From: Proteobacteria bacterium ST_bin11
Lineage (GTDB): Bacteria > Pseudomonadota > Gammaproteobacteria > Methylococcales > Methylomonadaceae
NCBI GenBank assembly: GCA_002083615.1
Contig: MSXO01000020.1
Span: forward strand, 73,588 to 137,587
Direction of reading: 5' to 3'
DNA length: 64,000 nucleotides
The position numbers and the translations under genes were made by a program. The notes below the pieces were generated by a model. The model had not been told where the DNA came from. It did no database searches and saw nothing but the letters and a program-made list of their open reading frames with translations. Below, in pieces: positions 8,193 through 17,057 of the stretch; position 1 is the stretch's first letter, and each line of letters opens with the position of its first letter.

Positions 8193-8786
8193 TTATAGAC
8201 TGCCTTTGGTGGAGGGCATGATGCCGGCCATCCGTTCGTCATGGCTGATAGCCATCCGCACAGCTCGGCCAAATGCCTTGAATACGGTTTCGGCAATATG
8301 ATGCGCGTTGCCGCCCTTCAGATTGTCGATATGCAAAGTCACGCCAGCGTGGTTCACAAAACCTTGGAAAAACTCTTTAAACAAATCCACATCGAAATTG
8401 CCGATCAGCGCACGTTTGAATTCCACTTGATAAAATAAGCCGGGACGGCCAGAGAAATCGACGACCACTCGCGACAAAGATTCGTCCAGCGGGCAATAGG
8501 CATGACCATAGCGATAAATGCCTTTTTTATCGCCCAGCGCTTTGGCAAAGGCTTGACCGAGGGTAATGCCAATATCTTCCACGCTGTGGTGGGCATCGAT
8601 ATGCAGGTCGCCGCGCGACACAACCTCTATGTCTATCAAGCCGTGTCTGGCTATTTGATCCAGCATGTGATCCAAAAACGGCAAGCCGGTGGTAAACGCG
8701 GCTGAGCCGTTGCCGTCGAGATTAATGGAAACTTTGATCTGGGTTTCGAGCGTATTGCGCTCAACCTGAGCGATGCGTGGGTTCAT
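8193..8786 (-). CDS. hisB: Imidazoleglycerol-phosphate dehydratase HisB
   Basis: Dehydrates imidazole glycerol phosphate to imidazole acetol phosphate using a dimanganese centre. This is the monofunctional form (197 residues) without the histidinol-phosphatase domain found in E. coli HisB. The two metal-binding repeats are seen as DLHIDAHHSVEDIGI and GGNAHHIAETVFKAFGRA, and the substrate motif as LPFLDHMLDQIARHG. It is the first his gene of the run. Upstream lies pepN, 49 nt away on the same strand. Confidence 0.97.
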   Translation of the reverse strand: MNPRIAQVERNTLETQIKVSINLDGNGSAAFTTGLPFLDHMLDQIARHGLIDIEVVSRGDLHIDAHHSVEDIGITLGQAFAKALGDKKGIYRYGHAYCPLDESLSRVVVDFSGRPGLFYQVEFKRALIGNFDVDLFKEFFQGFVNHAGVTLHIDNLKGGNAHHIAETVFKAFGRAVRMAISHDERMAGIMPSTKGSL

Positions 8787-8835
8787 GCTTGATGCGGGTG
8801 GCTTATTTCGGCGCTAGTTTACGTGATTGTGACAA

Positions 8836-11478
8836 CTACGCCAAACTCTTGCTGGCGATCTCATAGACATCTTTGGACAGATGCTCGGTAGCGACGATAC
8901 GCTGTAATTGCTGTTTCATCAAGCCCTGCCGGGCTGCGTCATAACGTCGCCATTGCGCCAACCCGGTTACCATCCTGGAGGCGATTTGCGGATTGAGCGT
9001 ATTTAACGCCAATACCTGATCGGCCAGGAAGCGGTATCCCTCGCCGTTTTGGGCATGGAAATGCAGGGGATTGGCTTGGCTGAAGGCGCCAATCAACGAA
9101 CGTACCCGGTTAGGCGTCTTCATATCGAAAGCCGGATGTTGCATTAAGGCCTGCACGGTTGCAAAGGTATTGGGCATGCTGCTGGTGGCTTGTAACGTGA
9201 ACCATTTGTCGATAACCAATGCTTCATTCCGCCATTGCATGTAAAAACTATCCAGACTTCTGGCCTTGGCCGGATGATTGCTGTTGACGATGGCCGACAA
9301 AGCCGCCAGTTGATCAGTCATATTCCGGGCGCTGTAAAATTGCTGCTCGGCGATATGATAAGTGTCTTCATTTTCTAATTTGCTCATATAGCTCAAGCAG
9401 GCATTTTTCAAACGCCGCCGTCCTACTGCACCGGCATCGAAACTGCCGGATTCGTCGCGGTGATGTTGCACATACAGCTGTTTGAACTCAGCTTGCAATT
9501 GTTGAGCGAGGGTCTTTTTCACAAATTCGCGGGCTTGGTGGATGGCTTCGACATCAATAACAGCCATCTGCCCGGACAAATAACTTTCTTCCGGTAAGGC
9601 CAGTAACAAGGCTTGATAAGACAAATCGCCGTTGCTGTCGGTCAAAACGCTGCGATAGGCATCGACGATAACCGGCTCCAATTGCAAAGGCCGGCCCAAC
9701 TCTATCGCGTCGATCAGCTTGAAAATCACTTGTACCGCCAATTGCTGGCCGGCTTCCCAACGGTTGAAGGTATCGCTGTCGTGCCGCAGCAAAAATGCCA
9801 ATTCGTCCAGACTACGTTCTATCTTCAGAGTGACCGGTGCGGAAAAGCCTCTCAGCAGCGACACGACCGGCTGCTGTGCCAACTTATCGAAACTAAAGGT
9901 TTGCTCGGCTTCGGTAACATTCAAGGTGATTTCGGCCTGACTGGCACCGTTGCAAACTATCTGCTCTACCGAACCGTCGGCGGCGAGTAAGCCCATTCTT
10001 ACCGGAATATGCAGTGGCGCTTTGACCGGCTGATTGGGAGTGGGCGGGCAATTTTGCTGAATGTTCAAATGCAGTTGTTGCGCTTCGGCGTCGTAGTGCT
10101 GACTCACCGTCAATACCGGCGTACCGGCTTGCGAATACCAGCGGCGAAATTGATTTAATTCCACGCCGTTAGCATCTTCCAGCGCTTTGACAAAATCCTC
10201 GCAAGTCACCGCCTGACCGTCATGGCGTTGAAAATATAAATCACAGCCTTTTCTAAAGCCGGCCGCGCCCAGCAAGGTTTGCAGCATTCTTACCACTTCC
10301 GCGCCTTTTTCGTAGACGGTTAGCGTATAAAAATTGTTGATTTCGATATAGGCTTCTGGACGAATCGGATGCGCCAAGGGGCCGGCATCTTCGGCAAATT
10401 GCCGGGTGCGCAAGGCCTTGACGTCTTCTATGCGTTTTACGGCTGGCGAGGTGCGGTCGCCGCTGAATTGTTGATCGCGGAATACGGTAAAACCTTCTTT
10501 CAGACTCAACTGAAACCAATCCCGGCAAGTCACCCGGTTGCCGGACCAGTTATGGAAATATTCGTGACCGATCACGCCTTCGATATGCTCGTAATCGCTG
10601 TCTGTGGCGGTGTCTGGGCGGGCCAACACGAACTTGGTGTTAAATACGTTCAGCCCCTTGTTTTCCATCGCGCCCATATTGAAATGGTCAACCGCGACGA
10701 TCATGTACAAATCCAGGTCGTATTCCAGTCCGTAGGTTTCTTCGTCCCAACGCATTGCGTTTTTTAAGGATTGCATCGCGTGGGCGCATTTGTCGATGTT
10801 GTGCTTTTCGACAAAAATCTCGAGTGCGATACGCCGACCGCTCATTGTGATGAACTCGTCAGCCACGCATTCCAGTTGCCCTGCCACCAGCGCAAACAAG
10901 TAGCAGGGCTTGGCGAATGGATCTTCCCAACTCACCCAATGCCGGTTGTTTTCCAGTTCACCTTGACCGACTTTGTTGCCGTTGGACAGTAAAACGGGGT
11001 ATTGGCTCTTGTCGCCAGTCAACGTGGTTTTGAAACGGCTCATCACATCCGGTCGGTCCAAAAACCAGGTGATTTTCCGAAAGCCCTGCGCCTCGCACTG
11101 CGTACACAGCATGCTGCTGGATAAGTACAAACCTTCCAGCGCGGTATTCGCCTTCGGATTGATGACATTTTCGATGACGATCTGAAACGGCCTATCCTGC
11201 GGCACTTCATGCACGACCAAGGCTTCTTCGCCCAGTAAATACTGGCTTTGCTCCAGCGCTTGGCCGTCTATCGCGATACTCACCAACTGCAATTCCTCAC
11301 CAAGCAAGGTCAATGCGGCACTGCTGTCCTGGCTTTGCGGATTGCGGCGCAGACTTAAAGTAGAACGCACCTGCGTGTGTTGTTCGTCCAGGTCGAAATT
11401 CAGTTCAATTTGCTCGATCAAATATTCGGGCGGAGTGTAGTCTTTCAGGAAAACCGTTTGCGGGCTTGCATCGCGCAT
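8836..11478 (-). CDS. pepN: Aminopeptidase N (M1 family)
   Basis: A cytosolic zinc aminopeptidase that removes N-terminal residues from peptides during protein turnover. The 880-residue length fits bacterial PepN. The exopeptidase motif GAMENKGLNVF is followed by the zinc site VIGHEYFHNWSGN and the third zinc ligand Glu in LSLKEGFTVFRDQQF. After it come the beta domain and a long helical C-terminal domain (ending EIASKSLA). It lies between a PsiE-like gene (3 nt upstream) and hisB on one strand, so it may share a transcript with them. There is no signal peptide. Confidence 0.96.
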   Translation of the reverse strand: MRDASPQTVFLKDYTPPEYLIEQIELNFDLDEQHTQVRSTLSLRRNPQSQDSSAALTLLGEELQLVSIAIDGQALEQSQYLLGEEALVVHEVPQDRPFQIVIENVINPKANTALEGLYLSSSMLCTQCEAQGFRKITWFLDRPDVMSRFKTTLTGDKSQYPVLLSNGNKVGQGELENNRHWVSWEDPFAKPCYLFALVAGQLECVADEFITMSGRRIALEIFVEKHNIDKCAHAMQSLKNAMRWDEETYGLEYDLDLYMIVAVDHFNMGAMENKGLNVFNTKFVLARPDTATDSDYEHIEGVIGHEYFHNWSGNRVTCRDWFQLSLKEGFTVFRDQQFSGDRTSPAVKRIEDVKALRTRQFAEDAGPLAHPIRPEAYIEINNFYTLTVYEKGAEVVRMLQTLLGAAGFRKGCDLYFQRHDGQAVTCEDFVKALEDANGVELNQFRRWYSQAGTPVLTVSQHYDAEAQQLHLNIQQNCPPTPNQPVKAPLHIPVRMGLLAADGSVEQIVCNGASQAEITLNVTEAEQTFSFDKLAQQPVVSLLRGFSAPVTLKIERSLDELAFLLRHDSDTFNRWEAGQQLAVQVIFKLIDAIELGRPLQLEPVIVDAYRSVLTDSNGDLSYQALLLALPEESYLSGQMAVIDVEAIHQAREFVKKTLAQQLQAEFKQLYVQHHRDESGSFDAGAVGRRRLKNACLSYMSKLENEDTYHIAEQQFYSARNMTDQLAALSAIVNSNHPAKARSLDSFYMQWRNEALVIDKWFTLQATSSMPNTFATVQALMQHPAFDMKTPNRVRSLIGAFSQANPLHFHAQNGEGYRFLADQVLALNTLNPQIASRMVTGLAQWRRYDAARQGLMKQQLQRIVATEHLSKDVYEIASKSLA

Positions 11479-11481
11479 TAT

Positions 11482-12030
11482 TTATCGCTCGTCTTGTTTG
11501 ACAGGTTGTGGCGGTTTATAGGAAATCAGCCAGTAAGTAAGGCCCAGTGCCACGATCACCGCAGCAATAGCCGTAATATATGCCGGATCTAAATCCTTGA
11601 AATCCAGCATGATGACTTTTCGGGCCACGGCCATCAAGGCGGTGGCTATGACCATTCTGATCGGTAGCGTATCGTGTTTAATGTACAGCGTGATGTTGAT
11701 AAAAATCTCTATCGCGATCAACACGGCCATGAACGAACCAAAAATCACCAAAATGTCCGAGACTGTCAGCATCATAAACGGTTCCGCGATCACCCGCTGA
11801 TACATCACATAGCCTACGTCGGCCACGCCCCACAGAATCACCAATACCATCAGCACCGCTAGTACTCTGACCGCGAAATGGATTACTGCGTGCAGCACTT
11901 TCAAAAGGGTATCTTCCGGAACCTGCGGCACTTTTACTTCGTGACTTTCCTCACGCAGATTGCGATTAGCGCTGGGACGGGAAGATGCCGGCGGCGGCAT
12001 GGAAGGTCGAACGGGCGGTTTAGTGTCCAT
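11482..12030 (-). CDS. PsiE-like membrane protein
   Basis: An inner-membrane protein resembling phosphate-starvation-inducible PsiE. After a roughly 45-residue polar, proline-rich N-terminus (KPPVRPSMPPPASSRPS) there are four hydrophobic segments: AVRVLAVLMVLVILWGVADVG, ILVIFGSFMAVLIAIEIFI, a short one around IRMVIATALMAVARKVIML, and ITAIAAVIVALGLTYWLIS. The linker NITLYIKHDTLPIRMV is characteristic of the family. The molecular role is not known. It sits 3 nt from pepN and abuts the DUF423 gene (12031), so the three are probably one transcription unit. Confidence 0.8.
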   Translation of the reverse strand: MDTKPPVRPSMPPPASSRPSANRNLREESHEVKVPQVPEDTLLKVLHAVIHFAVRVLAVLMVLVILWGVADVGYVMYQRVIAEPFMMLTVSDILVIFGSFMAVLIAIEIFINITLYIKHDTLPIRMVIATALMAVARKVIMLDFKDLDPAYITAIAAVIVALGLTYWLISYKPPQPVKQDER

Positions 12031-12402
12031 CTACAACTCCTGGTTTTTCTGCCAAGCAACAAAAGCCAGTAGAGCCCATGCCGCTAAAAAGGCCAGGCCG
12101 CCAAACGGCGTGATGATGCCAAGCCAGCCAATGTCGAATATCGCCAGTAAGTATAGACTGCCGGAAAACAGCACGATGCCGGCTACCAAACACCAGCCAG
12201 CCCACCGCAGTAATTTATGTTCTGGTAACACTGCGATCAAGGCCAAGGCCAATATATGCCACATCTGGTAGCTTACCGCAGTTTTATAAACGTCCAGCAG
12301 ATGCTCGGATAAGAGATGCTTCAAGCCATGCGCACCGAATGCACCCATCGCCACACCGATAAACCCGCCGATAGCGGCCACAAACATAAAAGGTGAGCGC
12401 AT
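12031..12402 (-). CDS. DUF423 membrane protein
   Basis: A 123-residue protein of the DUF423/YgdD family, small inner-membrane proteins without an assigned function. It shows the family N-terminus FVAAIGGFIGVAMGAFGAHG followed by LLDVYKTAVSYQMWHILAL, and four predicted membrane helices. The open frame extends upstream to 12501, but the ATG at 12402 overlaps the moaB stop by one base (TAATG) and gives the family-typical start, so I chose it. It continues directly into the PsiE-like gene. Confidence 0.9.
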   Translation of the reverse strand: MRSPFMFVAAIGGFIGVAMGAFGAHGLKHLLSEHLLDVYKTAVSYQMWHILALALIAVLPEHKLLRWAGWCLVAGIVLFSGSLYLLAIFDIGWLGIITPFGGLAFLAAWALLAFVAWQKNQEL

Positions 12403-12923
12403 TATTTCTCCAATAGACGCGGCATCAGTTGCACCAGATTGCAAGGTCGGGTGCGGTAATCCAATTGCTCCTTGATCAAAGACTCCCAGGCAGTTCGGCA
12501 AGCGCCGGACGAACCGGGTACGCAGAATATATAAGTGGCGTTGGCCACGCCAGCGATAGCCCGTGATTGCATCGTCGAGCTTTTGATGTCTTGATAGGAA
12601 ATCATCCGAAACACTTCGCCGAAGCCATTCAACACTTTATCCAGTAAGGGTAGGATGGCTTCTGGGGTACCGTCGCGCCCCGTCACACCGGTGCCGCCGG
12701 TGGTGATAATCGCATTCACAAGCGGATCGGCAATCCAATGACTGACGGCGGCACGAACTTGGTAAATATCGTCAGGAACAATTTTTTTATCGATTAAGTT
12801 ATGGCCTGCATCGGTCAAGCCGGTGACCAAGGTTTGGCCGGATACGTCGTCTAACTCGGTACGTGTATCAGAAACAGTCAACACGGCAATATTGATTGGC
12901 ATAAACTCGCGGACTTGGCTCAC
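12402..12923 (-). CDS. moaB: Molybdenum cofactor biosynthesis protein MoaB
   Basis: A MoaB/MogA-fold protein that binds molybdopterin and takes part in its adenylation before metal insertion. The 173-residue protein carries NIAVLTVSDTRTE at its start, the strand-loop ITTGGTGVTGRDGTPEAI that binds the cofactor phosphate, and FCVPGSSGACRTAWE near the end. It opens a minus-strand unit that runs on to DUF423, the PsiE-like gene and pepN. The modBC transport genes lie about 42 kb away in the same window. Confidence 0.95.
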   Translation of the reverse strand: MSQVREFMPINIAVLTVSDTRTELDDVSGQTLVTGLTDAGHNLIDKKIVPDDIYQVRAAVSHWIADPLVNAIITTGGTGVTGRDGTPEAILPLLDKVLNGFGEVFRMISYQDIKSSTMQSRAIAGVANATYIFCVPGSSGACRTAWESLIKEQLDYRTRPCNLVQLMPRLLEK

Positions 12924-13078
12924 GGCATGGCTCCAGACTAAGGCAACCGCATTCTATGTAAAGCGCCGCCGGACAAGCAAGCACTGTTTAATTCGTGACC
13001 TGTCATTTCGGCTTAACAAATAATGCCGTAAACTCTGGATTATTCAAGCCAATTTAGATAGCTACCGCCTATTCGATT

Positions 13079-14155
13079 ATGCCTATCCCTATTTCCCGTT
13101 ACGAAAAAATCGCCAGCCTGGCCGCCTTGTGTCTGCTGCTGTTCGCCTGTTATCAAGTGTTAAGGCCCTTTATTTTCGATTTGTTATGGGCGGCAATTCT
13201 GTGCTTTGTCACTTGGCCGCTCTATGTGCGTTTGCGCGATTGGAAACTCTCGGCCAACTGGGCGGCCACCGCCATGGTCCTGCCTATAGGTATATTACTG
13301 CTGACGCCCTTCGTAGCCGCAACCCTGACATTTACCGAAGATATAAACCACTTCCTGCAATGGCTGAATCAAAGCCGACATGTATGGCCGGAGGCTCCGG
13401 CTTGGTTGCACTCGCTGCCGGTAGTCGGCGACAACGTTGTTGAGGCATGGCAAAATTTCGGTGAAGACTCCAGTCGCCTAGTCAATTTGGCCCGTCAATA
13501 TGCCTTGGGTGCGAGCAGTTGGGTGCTGCAGCAGGGGATTGGTTTGGCGGGCGAGCTAATGCACATGGGTCTAGCTATTTTGGTGCTGTTTTTTTTCTAT
13601 CGCGATGGTGAACACGTCGCTCAGCATGTGGTAATTGCTGTCGAACGTCTGGCCGGCGAGCGCACCCAAAGTATCTTGCATATCGTTAGTTCCAGTTTGC
13701 GAGCGGTGGTGTACGGCATACTCGGTACCGCGCTGGTGCAAGCTTTGGCCTCTATTTTGGGCTTTGTGATTGCCGGCGTGCCTTATGCTTTTGTGTTGGG
13801 CGTAATTGCCTTCTTTTTGATGATCATTCCGGCTGCGGGTACAGTGATTTGGCTACCGATCGCCTTATGGTTACTGGCGGAAGGCGAACCCGGCTGGGCC
13901 ATTTTTATCGCGCTATGGTTTTTGCTTTTCGTCGGTACTATCGATAATTGGCTACGACCGATTTTGATCAGCAGGGAAGTGGAATTGCCGTTTGTGTTGA
14001 TAGTATTTGGCATTTTCGGCGGCTTGTTAGCGTTTGGCTTTATCGGCGTGTTTATCGGCCCAACTTTGTTGGCAACCACCTATGCCTTGGTTTTGGATTG
14101 GCTGATCCGAAATGAAGAGGCGCAGAACGACCACTCCGGCTTGAATGACAGCTAA
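13079..14155 (+). CDS. AI-2E family transporter (YdiK-like permease)
   Basis: A 358-residue polytopic membrane protein of the AI-2E/YdiK/PerM transporter family. It has about eight hydrophobic segments, among them ASLAALCLLLFACYQVL, GIGLAGELMHMGLAILVLFFF and VLGVIAFFLMIIPAAGTVIW. The conserved FFFYRDGE and DNWLRPILISREVELPFV signatures of the family are present. Members export diverse small molecules or Na+/H+, and the substrate cannot be read from sequence. It is transcribed divergently from moaB across a 155-nt gap that must hold both promoters. Confidence 0.9.
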   Translation: MPIPISRYEKIASLAALCLLLFACYQVLRPFIFDLLWAAILCFVTWPLYVRLRDWKLSANWAATAMVLPIGILLLTPFVAATLTFTEDINHFLQWLNQSRHVWPEAPAWLHSLPVVGDNVVEAWQNFGEDSSRLVNLARQYALGASSWVLQQGIGLAGELMHMGLAILVLFFFYRDGEHVAQHVVIAVERLAGERTQSILHIVSSSLRAVVYGILGTALVQALASILGFVIAGVPYAFVLGVIAFFLMIIPAAGTVIWLPIALWLLAEGEPGWAIFIALWFLLFVGTIDNWLRPILISREVELPFVLIVFGIFGGLLAFGFIGVFIGPTLLATTYALVLDWLIRNEEAQNDHSGLNDS

Positions 14156-14177
14156 TTGCAGCAATCGACTTCTAATG

Positions 14178-14207
14178 CCGGTACGGGTTTTCAGAGCCCG
14201 ATACCGG
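14178..14207 (+). terminator. Weak hairpin after the AI-2E-type gene
   Basis: CCGGTACGGG and CCCGATACCGG can pair into an imperfect stem about 23 nt after the stop of the permease gene. No clear T-run follows, so a terminator role is only possible. Confidence 0.3.
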
Positions 14208-14428
14208 ACTAAAAATGCCTAAAGTAAGTTATCGCTTTCATTGTTAGCCCTTTCCTGTTAGATTCAGAACCGTGATCGAACCGCAGTGAGATCATAAACG
14301 ACCGACAATGACAGCAAAACTGCAACCTTGCCCCTCGTAATCCTACCGTTTCATCTTGCAATTGCCATCCGGCAGCCCGAGAAACGTCTTAATTAATTCA
14401 GCACCACCCCAGCAAAAATCGAGGCTTT

Positions 14429-14530
14429 ATGATTTTACGTACCCCCCCGCCACCCCGTATCGGTTGGCACTATGACACCTATTTCCTGGCCCAATTGAAC
14501 AAAATCAAGAAACAGGCCAGCACTTCTTAA
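14429..14530 (+). CDS. Possible 33-residue small protein
   Basis: ATG at 14429 preceded by GAGG with a 4-nt spacer. The translation begins MILRTPPPPRIGWHYDTYFL and ends QLNKIKKQASTS. It sits 126 nt before the Rieske gene on the same strand. The family is not recognised. The aromatic and lysine-rich composition looks protein-like, but such a short frame can arise by chance. Confidence 0.4.
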   Translation: MILRTPPPPRIGWHYDTYFLAQLNKIKKQASTS

Positions 14531-14656
14531 TATCCGCTAGTTTGGATACGCTCGCTAAGCATTAGCGACAAACGCCAATCCGCCGACGACCAGTCATTTA
14601 AATCGAAAGTTTTGTGGCCTGGGGTTTGCTTCCGAACATTTCGGAGGATAAAAATC

Positions 14657-15022
14657 ATGTCGGTGAAACACCAATTTACCATCTGCCCAGCGCAACAACT
14701 TCCCGAACTCGGCAAGTTTACATTTGATGTGCTCTATCGCGGCAACCCACGGCCGGCCCTGCTGGTACGCTTCCGAGGCCAGGTTTTCGGCTATCTGAAC
14801 CAATGCGTCCACATGCCTAGGACATTGGATTGTGAGAACAGCAACATTTTCGACGAATCGGGGCGCTATTTGCAGTGTTCCATGCACAGCATTTGCTACG
14901 ATCCGATCAGTGGAGAGTCTTTAAGCGAAATTTGCCTTGGCAAAAAACTGACCGCGTTGAAAGTCAAAGAACAAGACGATTGGATCTATTTAGTCGACAA
15001 GAGGGCCGCAATTGCGGGTTGA
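14657..15022 (+). CDS. Rieske [2Fe-2S] domain protein
   Basis: A 121-residue stand-alone Rieske ferredoxin-like protein. The cluster ligands are visible as CVH (in YLNQCVHMPRTLDC) and CSMH (in YLQCSMHSICYDP), the C-x-H...C-x2-H pattern. This suggests a soluble electron carrier or the small subunit of an oxygenase or nitrite-reductase-like system. No oxygenase or reductase gene is adjacent, so its partner is unknown. I start it at the ATG at 14657, which has GGAGG upstream, rather than at the longer frame from 14612. Confidence 0.9.
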   Translation: MSVKHQFTICPAQQLPELGKFTFDVLYRGNPRPALLVRFRGQVFGYLNQCVHMPRTLDCENSNIFDESGRYLQCSMHSICYDPISGESLSEICLGKKLTALKVKEQDDWIYLVDKRAAIAG

Positions 15023-15088
15023 AGACTTTGGCCCGGGGCGAAACAGATGCATCGCCCCATTTGGTTTGCGCAGCTAGCTTGCCCGGTT

Positions 15089-15556
15089 TTAACCGTGCGC
15101 GGCGCTTCCTTTGATCTGTTCTTCTAATTTTTCGTGCGCACGTTCCAGTTTGGCAAACACTCTTAAAATATCGGTGGCGGACAAAATGCCTACCAGTTTG
15201 TCTTTTTCCACCACCGGCAGTGCGCCTACTCGGTGTTCAGCCATCATCGCCGCCGCTTCTGATGCTGGGGTTTCCGGGGTAACGGTGTAAACGCCGCGAT
15301 GCATGATATGCACAACTTTCTGAGAGACCACGTGCAATTGAGTGTTGTCCTTGTTGGTCTCGACCGCGTTGGAATTGCTTTTTGGCCCCAACGCTTTGTA
15401 TAAGTCCCGGTCTGAAACGATACCGACCAATTTGCCTTTTTCAATGACGGGCAGATGGCGAATTTTTTCGTAATGTATCAAAAAGAACACTCGATCGATA
15501 AGATCGTGAGGTTCGACTGTAAATACCTTGGTGGTCATTAAATCTGCTACGCGCAT
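15089..15556 (-). CDS. Two-CBS-domain protein
   Basis: A 155-residue protein made of two CBS domains, which usually sense adenosine nucleotides. The first starts at MRVADLMTTKVFTVEPHD and contains LVGIVSDRDLYKAL. The second contains VVHIMHRGVYTVTPETPAS and LVGILSATDILRVF. A short charged helix (ERAHEKLEEQIKGS) ends it. The ATG at 15556 follows GGAGAT at the right spacing, so the longer frame to 15637 is unlikely. There is no catalytic domain, and the partner is unknown. Confidence 0.9.
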   Translation of the reverse strand: MRVADLMTTKVFTVEPHDLIDRVFFLIHYEKIRHLPVIEKGKLVGIVSDRDLYKALGPKSNSNAVETNKDNTQLHVVSQKVVHIMHRGVYTVTPETPASEAAAMMAEHRVGALPVVEKDKLVGILSATDILRVFAKLERAHEKLEEQIKGSAAHG

Positions 15557-15723
15557 GATGTTATCTCCGATAAAAATGTCTGTATAAAAGTAAGTAAATT
15601 CTGACGCAATAGTCGAACTATAGCTAGGCAAAATCAAGAAATATCGAGGTCTTATGGCTGAGCAGAGCCATTAAGTCACGAACAGCGGGCCTTGAGCCGT
15701 TAGGTGGGTGATGTGAGAACACG

Positions 15724-16227
15724 TCAATATAGCCTCCCGCCCAAATCCAGACAGGTCAGATAAAGCCGCATATCGAACTCCAGTTGGTGATAGTCCGGCT
15801 CCATGTACTCGCATAATTTGTAAAAAGCCTTGTTATGCTGCTTTTCCCGCAAATGTGCCAGTTCGTGAACGACGATCATTTTCAAAAACTCCGGTGGCGC
15901 AATTTTAAAAATCGCACCGATGCGAATTTCATTTTTTGATTTTAAATTGCCGCCCTGCACCCGCGATATCACGGAATGCAAACCTAAGGCTTGGTGCAGG
16001 ACATCGATTTTGTCGTCGTAAACGACTTTACTGAGGGAGTTGGATTGCCGCAGAAATTGATTTTTAAGGTCCATCGCGTAGAGGTAAAGCGCCTTGTCGG
16101 TCTTTATATCATGCGGTCGCGGATACTTTTTTAGCAGTAGCGTGGGCAGTTTGTCACTGTCGATTAGACTATGAACTTGCTCGGTGATGGCAGGCGCATA
16201 GCCGGCCAAATATTTTAACGTGCGCAT
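15724..16227 (-). CDS. YgjP-like (SprT/WLM-type) zinc metallopeptidase
   Basis: A 167-residue protein of the YgjP/DUF45 M48-like group. The zinc-binding helix is MIVVHELAHLREKQHNKAF, an HExxH variant read as HELAH, followed by LCEYMEPDYHQLEFDMRLYL. These features define the YgjP family, whose physiological substrates are not firmly established. It lies between the CBS protein and DUF5710 genes on the same strand. Confidence 0.85.
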   Translation of the reverse strand: MRTLKYLAGYAPAITEQVHSLIDSDKLPTLLLKKYPRPHDIKTDKALYLYAMDLKNQFLRQSNSLSKVVYDDKIDVLHQALGLHSVISRVQGGNLKSKNEIRIGAIFKIAPPEFLKMIVVHELAHLREKQHNKAFYKLCEYMEPDYHQLEFDMRLYLTCLDLGGRLY

Positions 16228-16270
16228 GGATTAGCGCAGAATAAGACAAACACCTGCTCCAACGGTTGGT

Positions 16271-16546
16271 TCAATCCCATGGCGGCTGGTCTCCGTCATA
16301 GGCGATGAAGTTTTTATCGCTGGACCGGGTCGTTCCGCCGACCGCGCTGTCAGCCTTTGGTTTTCTCGATTCGTCGTTGGGCGATAGCGCAAGGCCGGAT
16401 TCGGTTTGCCATTGGGCAAACAGCGCTATGTCCTTATTGGCAGGGACATACCACTTCTTGATTGCGGCATCCCATCTGGCGCCGAGCGCTTTCGCCGCAT
16501 CCTTTTCGGCATAGGGTACGTTCAGGTAAGTTTTTGCGTCAGCCAT
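16271..16546 (-). CDS. DUF5710 domain protein
   Basis: A 91-residue protein. Its first 45 residues match DUF5710: TYLNVPYAEKDAAKALGARW, then DAAIKKWYVPANKD. The same motif occurs in plasmid primase/TOPRIM-related and other DNA-associated proteins. The rest is low-complexity and polar. The function is unknown. It is followed after 43 nt by the YgjP-like gene. Confidence 0.85.
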   Translation of the reverse strand: MADAKTYLNVPYAEKDAAKALGARWDAAIKKWYVPANKDIALFAQWQTESGLALSPNDESRKPKADSAVGGTTRSSDKNFIAYDGDQPPWD

Positions 16547-16702
16547 TCACTGCAGCCGGTTCAAGATTAAATGCATCGCGATATTGTAAATCATTGCTTC
16601 TGCAAGCGATGCGGATAATCCAAGCTTACCCGGTGAGACCAAGCGTTAAAAATGATTGGCGAACTAGCGGCCAGCTCGACCAAGCCGCAATAAAATTAGA
16701 TG

Positions 16703-16852
16703 CTAGGGCTTTTTGCGATTCGAACCCATGGTGCTGGCAAAAGTAGTAGCCGCCAGCAAGGCCGATGAAACAATAAAATCACCCGAAATAAATTCGATAA
16801 CGCCAGTGACAAATACCAGCCCGGTCAAAATGTCTTTATGTAAGCGGTTCAT
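16703..16852 (-). CDS. Possible 49-residue membrane protein
   Basis: ATG at 16852 is preceded by GGGAAG. The product has a charged N-terminus (MNRLHKD), a long hydrophobic stretch (ILTGLVFVTGVIEFISG, then DFIVSSALLAATTFAST) and a basic tail NRKKP. This is a plausible one- or two-helix small membrane protein. No family is recognised. It stands alone between DUF5710 and a hairpin. Confidence 0.45.
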   Translation of the reverse strand: MNRLHKDILTGLVFVTGVIEFISGDFIVSSALLAATTFASTMGSNRKKP

Positions 16853-16955
16853 GTTCGCTTCCCAAAGTAATAAACGTATTTAGACTATATGCCCGATTAC
16901 ATTTATTGACAATGACACTAAAAATGCATTGATTGATTATCAAAAGGAAACAAAC

Positions 16956-16978
16956 AAGCCTGCTGCCGATGCAGGCTT
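16956..16978. terminator. Bidirectional-type hairpin terminator
   Basis: AAGCCTGC (16956-16963) and GCAGGCTT (16971-16978) form a perfect 8-bp stem with a 7-nt loop, followed on the plus strand by AAGCTTTTT. On the minus strand the stem is followed by GTTTCCTTTT, and it lies about 80 nt beyond the stop of the sterol desaturase-like gene, which it probably terminates. Confidence 0.65.
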
Positions 16979-17057
16979 AAGCTTTTTACATCGGCACCGA
17001 GCGTATTAGCACGATAAGCAATGAAAGGACTGCTCATAACAGCGATGGACGGCTGGC

